NCBI RefSeq assembly: GCF_963576545.1
Contig: NC_083656.1
Span: 7,506,311-7,570,310 of the forward strand
Length of the DNA stretch: 64,000 nt
Reading direction: 5' to 3'
Source of the DNA: Limanda limanda
Lineage: Eukaryota; Chordata; Actinopteri; Pleuronectiformes; Pleuronectidae
Positions 45,645 through 57,341 of this stretch are shown here, in pieces. The notes beneath the pieces are model-generated. The model ran no database searches. It worked only from the letters and a program-made list of their open reading frames with translations, and was not told where the DNA came from. The stretch's first letter is position 1. Each line of letters opens with the position of its first letter. The position numbers were made by a program, and so were the translations under genes.

Positions 45645-48600
45645 ATGTTTTCCTGCTGCTGCCTGGTCGTGGCTCTGCTGTGTACGTGGTCCTGCTCCTC
45701 GGTGGAGAGCAACCCCAGTCCAGTGCTGGGAGATGTAGTCGTGGACAAATCCTTCAGCCCCAAAGTCTGCAGCCGGGAGGCGAAGGAAGGGGATTTCGTG
45801 CGCTACCACTACAACGCCACGTTCGTCGACGGGAAAACCTTCGATTCCAGGTGAGATAAAGTCGCTTTGCATGTGAAAATGTCGATGGTTTTATTCTGAT
45901 TTCACTCGGGTTTGCTCGCATTCCGCTGCACGGAGGCCTGCCCGGGTGCGTACCCCAGCCCGAGGCTGCAGCCGCGGCGTTCCGAGCAGCAGAGACACGC
46001 TGACACGACCAGGGTTCACACGTTAAAACAAGTTTGCAGCTGAGAAGGTGGAAAAGACCTACGTGCCCCGGAGATACACTTTTTTTTTTTTTTTTTTTAA
46101 CTATAACTTTCAATTCAACTCGTTTTTTTTTCTTTCCAAATTACCACCTACATCATCTCCAGGCAGATTTTGATGAGGACGAGACCGTAGAAAACCATGG
46201 AGGAACCCAATGGAGCAAATATTTGGAGAATGTGGAGGAATAAAAAAAAACTTTTTTAGGATATGGAGAAACTCTTTTAAGAACCAGACTCAATGTGGGG
46301 AGAGAATAGAGCCGGAGAGAAAAAAGAATAACTGTAAAAATAAGATTACAGTTTTATCATTTAAGCTCTGTCTGACTGGTTTTGTTAAAGGCTCGGTGTG
46401 TGGAATGTAATGACACCTAGTGGTGAAGTTGCATGTTTGCAGCTTAACACCCCTCACTTCACCCTCCCCCTTCACTTGTCAGGAAAACTCAAGTTTGTCT
46501 TGTCTGGGCTCCTGTAAAAAAAAAACATGGCCCCCCCCATTCAGAGAACCCAAAGTCAATATAAGGCTCATTCCAGGGTAAAGAAAACATCACAAAGATT
46601 ACTTTATATTCAATTGCTGCCAATATATCCTTTTAACCTGAATCCTACACACTGGAGATGTAAGAAAATAAATCTCCAGGTGTGACAAGAATAGTCACAC
46701 TTGTAGATATAATGGTGTTATTGAAGATAGCAGAACCAATTAATAAAAATAATAATATTATAATAATGTCTTCTGTTCCTCTTCCAGCCACCAGAAAGGA
46801 GCAGCTAAGGTGGGTCTGTTAGGAGAAGGTCGACTCATCGCTGGTATAGATAAAGGCCTTCAGGGCATGTGTGTGAACGAGCGCAGGAGCCTCACCGTCC
46901 CCCCTCACCTGGCCTACGGCAGCGCCGGAGCCGGTAAGTCAAAATGTCCCATTTGTTAAAAGATGTTTCATTAATAAACATAACAATTAAATAGGGTTTT
47001 AAATTTTGTACGTTCAAAATACAAATTTCACATTTATTTTCTTGATGCCACAGCCAGTCAGAGTTTGAATGGTTTGTTTAAGGAGGGGCCCACCCCTCAT
47101 TTCTGCCCTTGGGCCGCCTAGTGGTTTAATCCTGCCCTGTTCAGGTTTCAGGTTTAGTGACTGATTTTCACATTTCTGTTCAACATGTCATGAAAAAGAA
47201 CTGATCAAAAAAAATAAACGTTATTACTTCACTTTAAAAAGTAATTTAAGGAAGTAACACTTTAAATATTCTATTTGAAATTCACTTTTACAGATCAGAT
47301 CACAAAGTCCTTCACAATAAATGCACATCAAAATGAGGAAATAAAACTTCATTGAGCACCAGTAGATATAAATCAATTCAGAGCAATGCAGGTGTTTTGT
47401 AGCGTGTCCTAACATCCTGTTTACACTTTGGCATCACATGAGGAAATAAGATGTTTCATTGAAAGTTAAAATTTCATGATTGTCAATTGTCATTTGCTCA
47501 TATATAGTATTGTACTGCTGTTATATTATATTGATGATTGTTCTCTTCAGGTGATGTGGTTCCTCCCGACACCACCCTGGTGTTTGAGATCCATCTGTTG
47601 GACGTGTGGAACAAGGCCGACATGGTCGTCACCAAAACCATCACCACCCCCAAAGACTGCAAACGGTCTGTGATGAGCACCGACTTCGTGCGTTACCACT
47701 ACAACGGCACGCTGCTCGACGGCAGCGTCTTCGAATCCAGGTGATTTATCGAGTGTCTGTGATCGGTTATTGACTTTTTAATGAAACAATATCAAATGCA
47801 ATGTGTTTGTGTCTCTCTCTGAAACGAAGCCCCCATACGAATGACTGCTCTTGTGTGTGTTTTGTATTGTGTCATCCAGGTGTGTTGTCTCTGTGAGGTT
47901 GTGTTTGACAATGCGCTTGTATGAGCCCTACGTAGCTACAACAGGAAGCAGACCCACAACACCTTAGTGGGCGAGGGCTGGCTGGTCAAGGGCATGGACG
48001 AGGGCCTGATGGGCATGTGTGTGGGAGAGATCCGACACATCGTCATCCCTCCATTTAAAGCCTACGGAGAGAAAGGATCCGGTGAGTACAGGAGACGGGA
48101 AGGAAGAGAACGAGTTAAAATAAAAGTGTGGAATGTTTTAGTCAGAGGAAGAAAACATGGCTTCAGGCAAATTCCCCAAATCACATCTCACCCATAGAAT
48201 ACATTTCACATATCATAGAAAATACTTTTACACATTTGTTTGGCCTTAAAGATGCACACAAACACACACACACTCTGAGTGTGTTTTGGTGAGAAACTGA
48301 CAACGTAAACAGAAAGTTAGTCCGTTTACAAGATGTCTACACGAAGAAACTTTAAAGTCAACCAGTTCACAAATGTCGGACAAGTCTAAAATGGTCCCAT
48401 AAACATTATTTAAAAACGTAATGGCCAAAATGATTCCTTAGATGCTCATATGTTTTATTTCAATATATTCTGTCACCTTGTGTTGTGTAGAAGACATACA
48501 GTCAAAAGAACTTATTAGCAGAACAAATAATAATTGACTTATAAACACAAATTAGGTCAATTAAAAATGAACAAAATAATCAAAATAAAGCTCTCAAACC

Positions 48601-50987
48601 ATTTGACTTTTCAGTAAATGTTTTTAAATGTCCTGCTTTCGGTTCCCCAGGCACAGAGATCCCCTCCCAGGCGACGCTGGTGTTTGACGTCCTGTTGGTG
48701 GACATCCATAACTCCAAGGACAACATCACCTATGAGAACCAGGTGGTGCCGGAGTCGTGCACTCGCAAGTCCGTCGTCGGGGACTACGTCCGCTACCACT
48801 ATAACGGCACCTTCCTGGACGGACGCACCTTTGACACCAGGTGAGCTCAGACAATGAAGATTCTTAATGTTTTTTACACCAAATTATTTAAGGGATTAAA
48901 AAGTTGTTTATTTGCAACCTGCCTGTGCCCACAGCTACCAGAGGAACAGCACATACAACACCTACATCGGGATGGGGTATGTGATCGCAGGCATGGACCA
49001 GGGTCTGGTGGGAATCTGCGTCGGGGAGAAGAGGAGGGTCATCATCCCCCCCCACCTGGCGTACGGAGAGGCAGGAGCTGGTAAGTCTGTGCCTCCTTTA
49101 GTGCAGCAAACTCTCTACATGAGAAGATCGAACACAAATAGACTTTGAAACTATATTAAATTATAACACTTGATTCATTTGACACACGTCCACTGACACA
49201 AAGCCGTTGAAGTCTTGAATTTAAAAGTGCTTGAAAAGGATGATGTGATTATAAAAACTAAGAAAATCAAGGTTTTGATAAGCATTAAAAAATCAACATT
49301 TGTTTCTCTTACCTTCTCACATTTGAGGATTTGCCAATAGTTTTTTTTATTGTAAATTAAACATCTTGTATTTTTGTTGGTTAGATAAAATAAACATGAC
49401 CCTTAATTATTTGCTTATGTATAACAAAAAAACACATTGGTACTTCAAATCCACTTTGACTAAATGCATCTGAACACTTATAATTTTTGGACACAGAGTT
49501 GATAAAACGTTTTCTGTGATCCTTCCAGGTAACGTCATCCCTCCCTCGGCCGTGCTCGTCTTTGACGTCCACATCATCGACTTCCACAACCCCAACGACT
49601 CCGTGAGCATCCAGGTGACCCACAAACCCGAAGTGTGTAACGACACCACGGCGGAGAACGACCTCGTCCGCTATAACTACAACTGCTCGCTGATGGACGG
49701 CACGCTGCTCTTCTCCTCGTGAGTTCGGCAGACGCACACTCTCAGCTGCAGCTTTGCACACCACATGTCTACTTTCATTTTAACGAATGCATTTTCTATC
49801 CCTGTCCTCAGACACTCCTATGAGAACCTTCAGGACGCGGTGCTGGGCGCAGAAAAGGTGATCGACGGTCTGGACAGCGGTCTGCGCGGCATGTGCCTGG
49901 GGGAGAGGAGGACGGTGACCGTGCCCCCCCACCTCGGCCACGGAGAGAAAGGAGGTGAGACTGAAACTTCGCCCTTGTGACAACAGTACAACTGTACTTT
50001 TTTTTATCAGAAGAAAGATGGTTTGATAAGTAGTTTTACATTTATCAAGCTACAATTACACTTTATACATATTACTACCAGTTATATAACACAAACTGTA
50101 CGATCAAGCTGCACACACAAACTATTTAATGGAGGTAAGGCCAAAACTAAACCGTGTCTTTCTTACTTTTCGTCTGTCAGCCACTGGCGTGCCGGGCAGC
50201 GCTGTGCTGGTCTTTGAAATCGAGCTGGTGAGCTTCGAGAAGGGAGTCCCCCCCGGTTACCTGTTCGTGTGGCTCGCAAACACTCCTGAAAACCTGTTCG
50301 AAGCTCTGGACGCCAACAAGAACGAGGAGGTTCCACAGGAGGAGGTAGGCAGCATCCTTACTTCCTTACTTTGGTGACATCTGGTGGTGGTGTCTGCAAT
50401 GACATGAGGCATTTTCTATCTTTGTCCTAATAAAAAAATGTAAAGGTTTAATATTAAACTGCATGCCTGACCCTGAAAACAGAGGTCAGTTGCAACTAAG
50501 GATCAAATCAAATAATCTTCATCAGCAGTAGAAGCTGCCCAGTTGATGTTCAGATTTCTACATCTGAGTAGATATTTTTATTATACAATTCAGATAAATA
50601 TCTATTTTTCTGATTTCAGATTCAATGTTTTCAGATGTCAGATCAAATTATTTTAAAATTTCAAATCTTGTTTTTTTCAGTTTTAGGTTATCTATTTATT
50701 TTTCTATTGACCATATTCACATGACAAAAGTTCTAATGAATTACCTCCACACTGTTATTAATCAGTTAATATTCCTCTTTGACTGTTTCTAGTTTTCGGA
50801 GTTCATCAAGCTGCAGGTCGCCGAGGGCCACGGTCGTATCAAGCCCGGTCTGACTATGGACCAGGTCGTTGTCGACATGTTTGAAAACCAGGACCGAAAT
50901 AAAGACGGAGTGATCACAGCCGACGAGCTGAAACTGAAGGTGGAGGAGGACAAGGAGCGGGAAGACATCATGCACGAGGAGCTGTGA
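45645..50987 (+). CDS. fkbp10: Peptidyl-prolyl cis-trans isomerase FKBP10 (FKBP65)
   Basis: An ER-lumen prolyl isomerase and chaperone for procollagen and elastin. The ten coding exons give 571 aa: 45645-45850, 46788-46933, 47551-47740, 47936-48081, 48651-48840, 48935-49080, 49529-49718, 49812-49954, 50181-50344, 50793-50987. An N-terminal signal sequence ([19 protein letters not shown]) precedes four FKBP domains, each encoded by an exon pair of nearly constant size (190/146 nt). Each domain opens with [13 protein letters not shown]-like sequence and carries GL.GMC.GE.R...PP.LAYG. N-glycosylation sequons recur at the YHYNGT position. Two EF hands follow ([12 protein letters not shown] and [12 protein letters not shown]), and the C-terminus HEEL is an ER-retrieval signal. 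HEEL and the GYLFVW context favour FKBP10 over FKBP9. It is convergent with NT5C3B. Confidence 0.96.
46026..46189 (+). repeat. Direct repeat flanking FKBP10 exon 1, right copy
   Basis: Partner of 44975-45135, in intron 1, with a slightly longer T-run. Downstream of its CTCCAG an open frame continues about 28 codons ([14 protein letters not shown]...) to a TAA. Confidence 0.85.
46388..46664. mobile_element. Degenerate foldback-type repeat in FKBP10 intron 1
   Basis: The left edge AAAGGCTCGGTGTGTGGAAT and right edge GAATCCTACACACTGGA are imperfect inverted repeats. The inner words ACACCTAGTGGTGAAGTTGC and GGGCTCCTGTAAAA are of a type I know as widespread in teleost genomes. No coding. Confidence 0.6.
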
Positions 50988-52435
50988 TGAGGAGGAGGAG
51001 GACAGATCTTTTTTAAATTATCTCTCAGGGAGATACCAACACCTTGAGAAAAAAAAAAAAAAAAAAAAGAACATCAACGAGAGACTTTTACCAAACAGGT
51101 TTTATTGTTGGACAGTTTTTGAAATGACAAGAACAAAGTGCAAGTGATCTTTTTGCAGAGTTTTGTGTTGTATGAGTGTTTTTGTTTGAGAGTTGTATTC
51201 CAGAGAACTGAACAAGCACCTTTTTAATTTTCCTGAATTCACGTGAATTAAAATGTAAGAAAACAACATTTTGTTCTTGACTGTTAACTTAAAATAATCA
51301 CATTTGCTGTTTATTTATCACAGAGGTTAGACAACATATGGTTTAAAAAGCTTTAAAAGCTGCACATCAAAAAAAATATTCCAAGATTTTTTGGTGAAAG
51401 ATCCAGAGTAAAATCTAAAGGAGAAGTACAACCATTTGTTCACAGGTCTTTGAGCATTACAGTGTGACACATGAAACCTCTGGTGGAGCCATAAGCAGTT
51501 ACAGTTGCACTGTGGGTAAGTTACAGGTTTTGTAAAGAAGATTGTATAGACAGATGTTATCACTGGTTCTGATGGTAAAAAAAATCATACTTCCAAATCT
51601 GAAATAAAGTGTCTTATGAAACTGCTAAATCAGTTTTGGTTGTATTTCTATCACCAATAGGTGGCGTATTCATGATTTATTCCAATCAGGGTGATCACAC
51701 AGGAGTGTGTCTGGTGACAATGTGAAGACAAATGCTGCAACTCTGCATAAAACACACATGTTAATGTGCAGTTTTGTTTTTAAGAAGATAAGGAAATAAA
51801 GAAACATCTACACCAAGGAAAATAGTTTTGAGAAGCAGCATTACATTCAATTCCTGGATTTGAATTTTCCTGCAACTTTGCTCTTTACTGGGAGAAAATA
51901 CCAATTTGTTTTGAATTAAAAAAAGCATCTTAAAAATGGAGCGGAGCAAACTTACAAGTTGCTCCATCTCCATATTGTCTTCTAAATCCTAATTATTGCA
52001 CCCATAGTAAAGTGCAGCTAGTTCAACATTTAGTTTTTCTACGCAGCAGCCACAAATTCAGCTGAAAAACACTTGAAATGAATACACACATCCCAGAATC
52101 CCCTGCATGTAAAGTGACGATAGCCTGGAGTATCAGGTGTTCACAGTGGTAAAAGAAAGTAAGAAAGTAAACAGCTGTAAGAGAGTAAATCTGATTTGGC
52201 TGAAGTGAATCAAAAATTCTACAAAAGTAGGTCAAGCAGATTAAAGTTAAAACATGTGAGTGTAACAAATTAGAAACAGTACTGACTGTGCATGATTTGC
52301 ACCATTAACGACTTCAGGAGAGACCGAAGTGAAGAGGTCCGTTTTGAGGTCTCGATTGAGGTAAGTGATGATCACGATGTGTGATTGTCCAGCTTGCAAC
52401 ACTGTAAATGGAGGGAACATGTCCGTCTGTGTGTC
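50988..52435. other. Convergent 3' ends of FKBP10 (+) and NT5C3B (-)
   Basis: A 20-nt A-run lies at about 51048-51069 and a plus-strand AATAAA at 51603-51608 is a candidate FKBP10 poly(A) signal. No gene or repeat family recognised. Confidence 0.5.
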
Positions 52436-55158
52436 TCACTTGTCTCTACATGAGGTAATATTTCTGAGGATGGCGTTCGGAACGTCCATCGTCTCGTCTT
52501 TCACCAGCACGATGTCAAAGGCGTTGACGTACGACTCTTTCCTCTCTTCTACCTGAAAGACAAACGATGAAGAACCCAGTGTCAATCAATCAATCCTCTG
52601 TCTACAACTGATCAACAGTAGTGCATGCGCTGTGGTCAGACCTGGTCGTTCAGGAAGCCGATGGTCAGGACGTTCTGGGGCTCGGCCACCCCGTCAGCCA
52701 TGGTCAGGTCTCCCAGCGAGTCTCCCAGCAGCAGCACGTTGGGTCGACCCTGCAGCTCGCTGAGGCCGGCGGCGTGTGACAGAGCACCTTCCCTCTTGTT
52801 GAACGTGTGGATGAGTTGACCTTTGAAGGCTTGAAGGACGCCCTTAACAACAAGACAGGGTTTAAGAAAGGGGCTCTCACATAGAGACTGATGTTGGTGG
52901 AGTAGAATTTAGCCTTTTTCGCTCATGTGAATTGATGAGAAAAAAGTATTGGTACAATGGTGTACTTGTGATCAAATACACGTGGAGGCAGCCGTGATCC
53001 AACTCACAGTTTGGTCAAAGTCCATGTAGTTAGAGACGACGTGGACGTTGGGATGGAAAACGTGGTTCTGTCGGATCACCTCCTCCAGGACGTCTCCAAC
53101 ACCGGCCGAGAAGATCAACAGAGGAACCTGCTGCTCGGCCAGACGCTCAAAAAACACCTTGTAGCCGTCCCTACACAAACACACACACACCTCATTGGAT
53201 TACACACATTAACTTATGACTATCTGAGCAGAGGGCTTTACATTACTGTAAACATGAAAAGCAATTAAAGAATATTACACAAGAGAACTACACACTGACT
53301 ATTCAAGATTCCTTCAACGAGTATAACAAGAACTAAGATGGAGAGACTTAAATATAAAATCAAATATCTTAGTTCTTCGATTTTGCCTGGACATCAGCTC
53401 TTTTAGTTTCATTATGAAAATTTGAATTCGGTCCCAATTACAAGGAGAAAAATATATATATATATAGTTTAAAATGTTATAAAACTGGTGTTCTGGGTAA
53501 ACTCCATTTGACCTTTACTCTGTGTTTACCTGAGCATGGCACTGGATTCCTTCACAGCCTGTGCAAGCATGTCCTTTCTGATCCTCTGCTGAATCAGCAG
53601 CTCATGAACTTTGGTCCACCTGTCGAGAGCAGCACAGACAACGTCATGATCAGAAACCTCCTCAGCTTTAACCACCTTGTCTTTACTGCACGGGAAACTG
53701 ACTTCTCCAGTAGTAGGAGTGTAAGTAGAAATATTGAACATTTTAAATGCTTCACAAACTGCACATATTAAACAGAAGTGTGAGGATCTTTCTTACCACT
53801 CCACCATGAGAGGCAGCTTCTCTTCAACACTCAGACTTGCATCGATCTCTATGGGATAGTAGGTGCTCAAAAGCTTCCTCATCTGCAATAAACCAACACA
53901 AAATACAGAAAAAATATTTACAGACAAATGACAGATACGTATCAGACTGTAATTGTTCAAAGTGGAGTAATATGCAAAATTATAGAGTAGCAAACAAATC
54001 CTAAATCCTACCTTTCTAGTGCAGTCCTCATTAATCAACAATGGGCTATCCAGGATGTCTGCAAATGGAAGGAAAACAGGTTTGTATTAGTTTCAGAAAG
54101 GTACAAGAAAGTCATAAATCCTTCACATACAATTATCAGGACCCTGATGATCGTTATGCGGAGGATCTCTGTGGCCCGTGTGCTTACTGTGGGTGGTGGG
54201 CACTCGCTTGCCGTTGTGAGCAAATCTGGTCAGCGTCATGTCGAAGTCTGCGATGACCTGAGACGACAGTACTTTTTAGAATTGAAAACAAAACAACACA
54301 ATGGATGAAAAAGTTCCCTCCTCTGCTCATGTCTCTGACCTGCAGGCTGCCTGCACCTGCTCGCTGGATGGCGTGGATGGTCTCCTCCACTCTGCTGCGC
54401 TCCCTCATCAGCACAGAGCAATTGGCCAGCTCCGGGATCTGAATAGAAAAGAGTCTCAGTCTTACAAACTCAAGATCATCACATTAAGTTTCTGAAACAC
54501 CTAAGCATAATGGTTATCCTTCTTTTAGGCATTTAAATTCACTTAAAACACACTTTTAAATCATAATTATTTCTGTTTTAAGAGATTTTAACTCCTGCTA
54601 ATGTTTACCGGGGTTTTGGTCAGCTGGTGCCAGATGGCCAGGGCAGTCCGGGCCGGGGTGTAGATCCATGGAATCTGGTAAATCTGCACATGAAGCCAAG
54701 AGGAAAAGTCATTAGGTCATTCTATAGAGTTGGGTTTTGAAGTACTGATAGAATTTGGTACCGACTCCACTGACACTAGGAACAGTTTTCAGTTGGTACA
54801 GTTCCATTTAATTATTTAAACTATATAAGTCAGATATGCATAAAAAGTCAAAATAATTAACTATATATAGTGAATAAATATTCCATTTATAACGAAATAA
54901 TAAATTATTATTCACTTGAGTTTAAACTGATCCAATGTATCCAAGGTTGCAGGCAGTTTAGAGCTGCTCTGTTCAAAAGGGTAAACATGTGTATTCAGTG
55001 AGATTTCCCACCATGTTTCAGCTGTTATATAAAACTATCTTGTCTCTCAGTGCAAACACATCACTACCGTTGGGTTTCACGTCCTAAATATGAACTAAAA
55101 TGAAGTTTAAACCCAAATCTCGACGAGGATTTCGATGAAAGAAACCTCAACTTACCAT
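52436..55158 (-). CDS. nt5c3b: Cytosolic 5'-nucleotidase III-type (7-methylguanosine nucleotidase)
   Basis: A HAD-superfamily hydrolase that dephosphorylates pyrimidine and 7-methylguanosine monophosphates. The minus-strand exons are 55156-55158, 54609-54683, 54340-54438, 54188-54257, 54012-54058, 53797-53882, 53530-53619, 53008-53170, 52642-52842 and 52436-52552, giving 316 aa. HAD motif I is IADFDMTLTRF (D63, D65), the lid region carries YYPIEID and LMVEWWTK, motif II is LLIFSAGVGD, and motif III/IV is LLLGDSLGDLTMADGV (D252, D256). The C-terminus reads VEERKESYVNAFDIVLVKDE. The first exon contributes only the ATG before a GTAAGT donor, and the N-terminal 26 residues (IYQIPWIYTPARTAL) differ from the human form I recall. 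An alternative first exon is possible. Position beside FKBP10 and KLHL11 favours NT5C3B over NT5C3A. Confidence 0.9.
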
Positions 55159-57341
55159 TTTCAAACGAAGTGACGAGTCTCCTCTGAACTTCTGTTCATC
55201 ACAAGCACTTCATTGTTTTCAAACACGAGCTGTTTGTTTCAGAAAAATCATTAAAAACTGCTAAAAACAAAGAAACAGCTCTGGAGGGTTTGTTTACATC
55301 GTCCGTGTGGGTCCCACCCGCAGCGTCCCCCCTGCAAACGCGGACTGTTACGAGCATGGTTCCGACGCATATTTGTTCCTACTGCCTCAGCGTAGAAACA
55401 AATACAGAAAAAAACAATAAAATCAAATAATACTTTATCCACCATAGACATGATCATTTTAATCATATCAACAATTTAATACCAAAAAGTCAAACTAAAT
55501 TTGTGTAATTCTAAAAAAGATTGAGACCATATATCATAAAAATTATTATAATAGAACATCTACTAGCCCAGTAATTGAGGAAAAAAAATTACTTTGCATT
55601 GACAAATATTATGGTGCTTACGAATTTGATGTCCCATCCTATAATGAGCTTAAATACCCATATTTAATTATGTTCTTTTTGAATTTAAATGCATTTATCT
55701 AGGCCTATTTAATTAGCCATATGTCTTATATTTTGAAAAAGATGTATGCCTAATTAGCTACCCTACCTGTTGATTTTTTTTTATTTATTCAACTGGATGT
55801 ATATATGACTATAAATAAAATACTTTGTTACAGAAAATATAACAATTGTTCTGTACTGTAGAAAATGTAGAAATGTTCTGAGACTTAAAATACTGACAAA
55901 ATTATCTTAAATGGTGACATAAAGACATCCAGTGACTTATTATTGAAGCTTGTCTGCTTTTGGTTTTGAGTAACATCAACAGCTCAAGACACTTAGCAAG
56001 AAAAATATCTGTTTGGCTAAATCTGGCATTTATCATGCATTAGATTTACTGTGATCACGATTAAGAGATGACAAACTACATTTCACTGCAATAACTTTTA
56101 TTTATAGAGTTTGTGCACTTACAGCTTATGCAATGACACCATGTCACAAGGTACCTCCGGCTTGGCCGCATGAAATCTGAATACATGGCTCTGGGAAATC
56201 ATACTTAGTCTAAAATCGCCTCTTATCAAACTTGGCACAAAAATCTGAAGCCTCAAATGTGACTTACTGTCAATATCTCCCCGTGTCCGTTGTCACTATG
56301 CAAAGTGACAGTAACTGAAAAAATCAAAGCCTCCACAACTGAATGAAATCATTCATCCACCAGTTCTGTTCACATAATGCACAGTATGCTAGTGGAAAGT
56401 GTCGGGCTCACCATGTCCAATGAGATCATATAGTTACAGACAACTTGGCTGGAGAAACCACAGACAAGAGCAGTTTCTGATCAGTAACAGAGAAACACTG
56501 AGCTCAGCAACTGGTCCACACAACACTGAGAAGGAAATGTTTAAATTAACATTCAGGGTCTTTGAGTGCAGGAAATGCAGTTAAACCAACTGCATTGAGA
56601 AGAGGAAAGTTAGGAACATTGAGAGAAGTTCATGGTTTAAAGTGTTTTACACGTTTTACAGTCTTTCAGCAGTTCAGTGTCCGTGTGTGAACATGTGCTC
56701 TTTATCACTCAAGGGAAAAATGCAGAGCAAATTCTGCAAGAAGCACAAAGATTCCAGAAAAACCAACAAACCAAGAACTCGACAAACTTTGTTCCCTGAC
56801 ATAACGACACTTTGAATTAGAATTTAGATGTAAATCAGAAGCAGAGCTATTTTGACACGTTATCATGGCGATATTTGGTCAAAGTTTCAAGATATGTTGA
56901 TCACATAAAGCAATTTTAAGCAGCTGAAATAAAACATACACATTTATACACATTCATTGGAATTTAAAAACATCATTAACACAACAGTTTTTAGTGCAAA
57001 TTTGCCTTATGCAGGCTTATGTGTTTATATAATCACACTCCACCCTGTTCCCCAATATATGCTTTGCTTAATTTCTTATTTCTTGTACATGAAATGATGG
57101 TCTCGTTCCAGCAGCACACACAAGAAACAATTCTAACAGCGCAAAAAAGGGTAAAATCATGGTTTAAGAGTTAGAAATAAATATACAAGACTGAAAACTT
57201 ATTAGCCTGTCTTGGTATTTCCTATATTTTTCTCTATTGGCAATTTGAACAGTGTGACCCTCAGCCCCACGTAAACCCATGCGGAAAATAAGAACCTCAG
57301 AAGTATTGTGCAAGGCCGAACGTTTCGATAGAGATTCAATG
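55159..57341. other. Intergenic between NT5C3B and KLHL11
   Basis: AT-rich sequence. The NT5C3B promoter should lie just above 55158, where a modest CpG-bearing stretch appears at about 55290-55370. KLHL10, which I recall at this place in human, is not visible on either strand. The stretch before 57341 is KLHL11 3' UTR. Confidence 0.5.

Noticed and set aside
55159..57341. KLHL10 between NT5C3B and KLHL11
   Set aside because: No BTB or Kelch sequence is readable on either strand in this interval.
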